Shown here in pieces: positions 41,234 to 42,917 of a stretch of DNA of 42,917 nucleotides. Position 1 is the stretch's first letter; each line of letters starts with the position of its first letter. The stretch spans positions 1-42,917 of the forward strand of contig NZ_ANHX01000033.1 of NCBI RefSeq assembly GCF_000316035.1. The letters run 5' to 3'. The notes beneath the pieces were generated by a model. It did not search any database. It saw only the letters and a program-made list of their open reading frames with translations, and was not told where the DNA came from. The stretch comes from Paenibacillus sp. PAMC 26794 (lineage in GTDB: Bacteria; Bacillota; Bacilli; Paenibacillales; Paenibacillaceae). Position numbers and translations under genes: made by a program.

Positions 41234-42037
41234 TTAGTTCCGATTCTTTAACTTCACATAAGCATCATATGTTGAAAGAAACGTGTAGAACATCCAAGGA
41301 AGATAAACATCATAATTATAGCTATTTTTTTGAGACACATTATTATGTCTTATTCCAAAATTGTTTAGTATATTAAAAAGATCCGCTTCATTTTTTCCGA
41401 CTTTCTCTTTCAAATCATCTCGTATAAATTCCAGAGCATCTCCGATTTCTCTTACTGCTGACTTCTTATCTTCTTTACTAGATCCATGTTTTAAATATAA
41501 TTCTTTAGCACGACGAATTTTATTATCTATATTATCTTCATCCCCATAAATCGCTGTATTATCGACTAGGCTTCTAAAGCCTTCTTCTACTGTGTTTCTG
41601 ATATAGCCATCATTAGAAAGTTCCCAACCATTAGAGTACTGTTCAAGAAATACATTTATTTCATCTCGGAATTCTTTTGGAGCAATCGATTTTTTTTCAG
41701 GAATTGAAGTCGCTTCTTCTCTACCAAAATAATTTTCTTTTATAGTAACTAGAGGGTAATTTATATATTCGTGCAAGAGTTCTATTACATCAAAACTGTC
41801 TTCTTCCTTATAAAGTGATGAGTTCCTTGGGTGCTTGATATTTCGATTTATTTGACGCATACAAAAAGCTTCGAAGCTATTACCAATTATTCCACCCTCT
41901 TCAAATATTCTTTCCCCTAAAAAATCGATAAAATAATACCTTTCTTCAAAAGATTCATAAACTGCCTTAAAAGCCAGTTTCAATACCAGAGGTTTTACAT
42001 CACCTTGTCTTTGAGAATAATATTTTCTTTCTCTCAT
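41234..42037 (-). CDS. Unknown cassette protein, HEPN-like C-terminus
   Basis: A 267-residue protein, charged and helical. The end, LFNILNNFGIRHNNVSQKN followed by YLPWMFYTFLSTYDAYVKL, resembles the tail of HEPN-like abortive-infection proteins, in which an R-H pair precedes a WMFY helix; this is recall, not proof. An N-terminal helical part (LVLKLAFKAVYESFEERYYF) has no recognised domain. ATG behind AAAGGATGATG, 36 nt from spacer 3. It ends 20 nt before spacer 2, so it fills its unit tightly, as a cassette would. Confidence 0.6.
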   Translation of the reverse strand: MRERKYYSQRQGDVKPLVLKLAFKAVYESFEERYYFIDFLGERIFEEGGIIGNSFEAFCMRQINRNIKHPRNSSLYKEEDSFDVIELLHEYINYPLVTIKENYFGREEATSIPEKKSIAPKEFRDEINVFLEQYSNGWELSNDGYIRNTVEEGFRSLVDNTAIYGDEDNIDNKIRRAKELYLKHGSSKEDKKSAVREIGDALEFIRDDLKEKVGKNEADLFNILNNFGIRHNNVSQKNSYNYDVYLPWMFYTFLSTYDAYVKLKNRN

Positions 42038-42073
42038 ATCTACATCATCCTTTATTTATCGGTTTGCTGATTT

Positions 42074-42171
42074 CATATAACGTTCCCGTATTCACGACCC
42101 GACGTATGTCGGGTGTCCAGCGAATGCTGGACCAAGGACGAATGTCCGCAGCGTGAATATTATGTTATAGG
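42074..42171. repeat. Cassette-spacer palindrome 3 (attC-like, best preserved)
   Basis: Outer arms CATATAAC (42074-42081) and GTTATAGG (42164-42171); spacers GTTCCCG (7 nt) and TTAT (4 nt); inner arms TATTCACG (42089-42096) and CGTGAATA (42152-42159), perfect. The centre is three hairpins in a row: ACCCGAC-GTAT-GTCGGGT, GTCCAGC-GAAT-GCTGGAC and GGAC-GAAT-GTCC. The plan equals the R-spacer-L-variable centre-L-spacer-R layout of integron attC sites. Confidence 0.82.
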
Positions 42172-42276
42172 ATGTCAACGTCTTCTTTGAACTACTTGCA
42201 AGCATTAGTTTTATTTAAATTAAAGCTAGCTTAATTATCTAGAAAATAAGCATACAAATTCATCACTACTAATATT

Positions 42277-42864
42277 TTAAATTGATGTGTTTTTATATTT
42301 ATCCTTCTGTCTCTGAGGTCGTGGATGAGGTACATAATAAAGAGGGTTTTTAATAAATTTCTTATCTAACGATTTTAATACTTCATAACTATACAATTTA
42401 TCTATCGAAGCCTCAAAAGTCTTTACTATAGCAGGGTACAATTTTTGTTGTTTATTGATCCCATTTTGCCCTTTCATACCCCATCCAAGGAAAACGACTT
42501 TAGCTTCTAAAATAGCGTTAGCAACAAACAACCAATTAATTGCTTCATAATCAAAATGTGAATTTTTAGTTTTACTACTTGTACCTTGAATATGACTAGA
42601 GATATTAACAACAAATAATGCGTGGCAATTTTGCATTTTCGCGACACTGATTAATTGATCAACTGTTTTATCAGTTTCATCGTGTGAAGCTCTGCTTGGA
42701 TTCATCATAATTGCAGTTAAAATATTTCCACCTTGTTCCCAACGTTTCTCTAAAAAATATCGATTAGTACAAGATGTATTGAAAATAGCAACTCCTGGAA
42801 TTTCGTTGATTGACCCCGATTTAAAATGTAACTGATATTTATTAGCCAATTGAGCAAACAACAA
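42277..42864 (-). CDS. DUF1643 family protein, cassette gene
   Basis: The 195 residues contain the DUF1643 core: ILTAIMMNPSRASHDETDKT, VDQLISVAKMQNCHALFVVN, then VVFLGWGMKGQNG and the end YVPHPRPQRQKD. DUF1643 proteins are of unknown function and are frequent in integrons, phages and defence islands. TTG start with AGGAGAAG upstream; no ATG precedes the domain. It is the last complete unit in the window; 105 nt separate its stop from spacer 3. Confidence 0.8.
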   Translation of the reverse strand: MLFAQLANKYQLHFKSGSINEIPGVAIFNTSCTNRYFLEKRWEQGGNILTAIMMNPSRASHDETDKTVDQLISVAKMQNCHALFVVNISSHIQGTSSKTKNSHFDYEAINWLFVANAILEAKVVFLGWGMKGQNGINKQQKLYPAIVKTFEASIDKLYSYEVLKSLDKKFIKNPLYYVPHPRPQRQKDKYKNTSI

Positions 42865-42917
42865 CTTAATCTTCTCCTATTCTTTCTAAACGTATTTTAG
42901 AGATTTCTAATTTTTAA

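Noticed and set aside
39392..42917. CRISPR array
   Set aside because: The repeated elements are about 100-150 nt, palindromic, and separated by whole genes; no short regular repeats or cas genes are present.
1..42917. Insertion sequences, prophage or rRNA/tRNA genes
   Set aside because: No transposase, integrase, phage structural gene or recognisable RNA gene was seen on either strand; the cassette-like array lacks its recombinase in this window.

Overview
The window looks like chromosome of a Paenibacillus-type Firmicute. Strong AGGAGG-type ribosome sites, frequent TTG/GTG starts, a YesM/YesN two-component pair beside an LplABC-type sugar importer, lipoproteins with LTAC/ITAC lipoboxes, and DUF2569, SHOCT and Spo0E-like small proteins all fit. 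The genus call is inference; no rRNA or tRNA is present.

Layout. 1-7.1 kb: small accessory genes, nearly all on the minus strand (radical SAM, GNAT, PdxH-like oxidase, histidine phosphatase, DUF2569, a kinase-fold phosphotransferase, DUF4304), mixed with decayed genes: a frameshifted helix-hairpin-helix gene, a truncated Nudix gene and an unidentified remnant. 7.2-11.1 kb: a complete haem-stress module, HssR-HssS plus HrtA-HrtB, with the HssR direct-repeat operator in the hrt promoter. 11.2-12.4 kb: a CDF zinc-type exporter under a consensus promoter with an ArsR/SmtB-type operator. 12.5-17.2 kb: membrane proteins, an MBL hydrolase, a MepB-like protein, a second phosphotransferase and a HAD phosphatase. 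17.3-20.1 kb: an iron-siderophore binding lipoprotein and a Btr-like AraC regulator with its own binding-protein domain, each preceded by a Fur-box-like site. 20.2-24 kb: a DUF4085 gene colliding head-on with a twice-frameshifted SpoIID/LytB gene, a lipoprotein and a large unknown protein. 24-28.4 kb: a Nudix-HxlR pair facing a flavodoxin-fold oxidoreductase, a FusB-type EF-G binding protein with a long structured leader, and an AraB-like sugar kinase. 28.4-30.2 kb: a breakpoint joining a GNAT tail to a signal-less metalloprotease, followed by two unknown genes. 30.5-38.1 kb: an oligosaccharide importer (two permeases and a binding lipoprotein) with its YesM/YesN sensor-regulator pair. 38.2-39.1 kb: three small regulatory-type genes.

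The most unusual part is the AT-rich right end (39.2-42.9 kb). Four single-gene units lie on one strand (a broken MltR-like gene, a HEPN-type protein, a second possible HEPN-like protein and a DUF1643 protein). The three gaps between them hold three related imperfect palindromes. Their outer arms carry AAC/GTT triplets, an unpaired spacer separates these from inner TATTCACG-type arms, and the centre is a variable multi-hairpin. This is the architecture of integron attC sites, so the region reads as an integron-like cassette array, although no integrase lies in the window.

A second unusual item is a dispersed, hairpin-bearing repeat present at the left edge and again, inverted, just upstream of the yesN-like gene.
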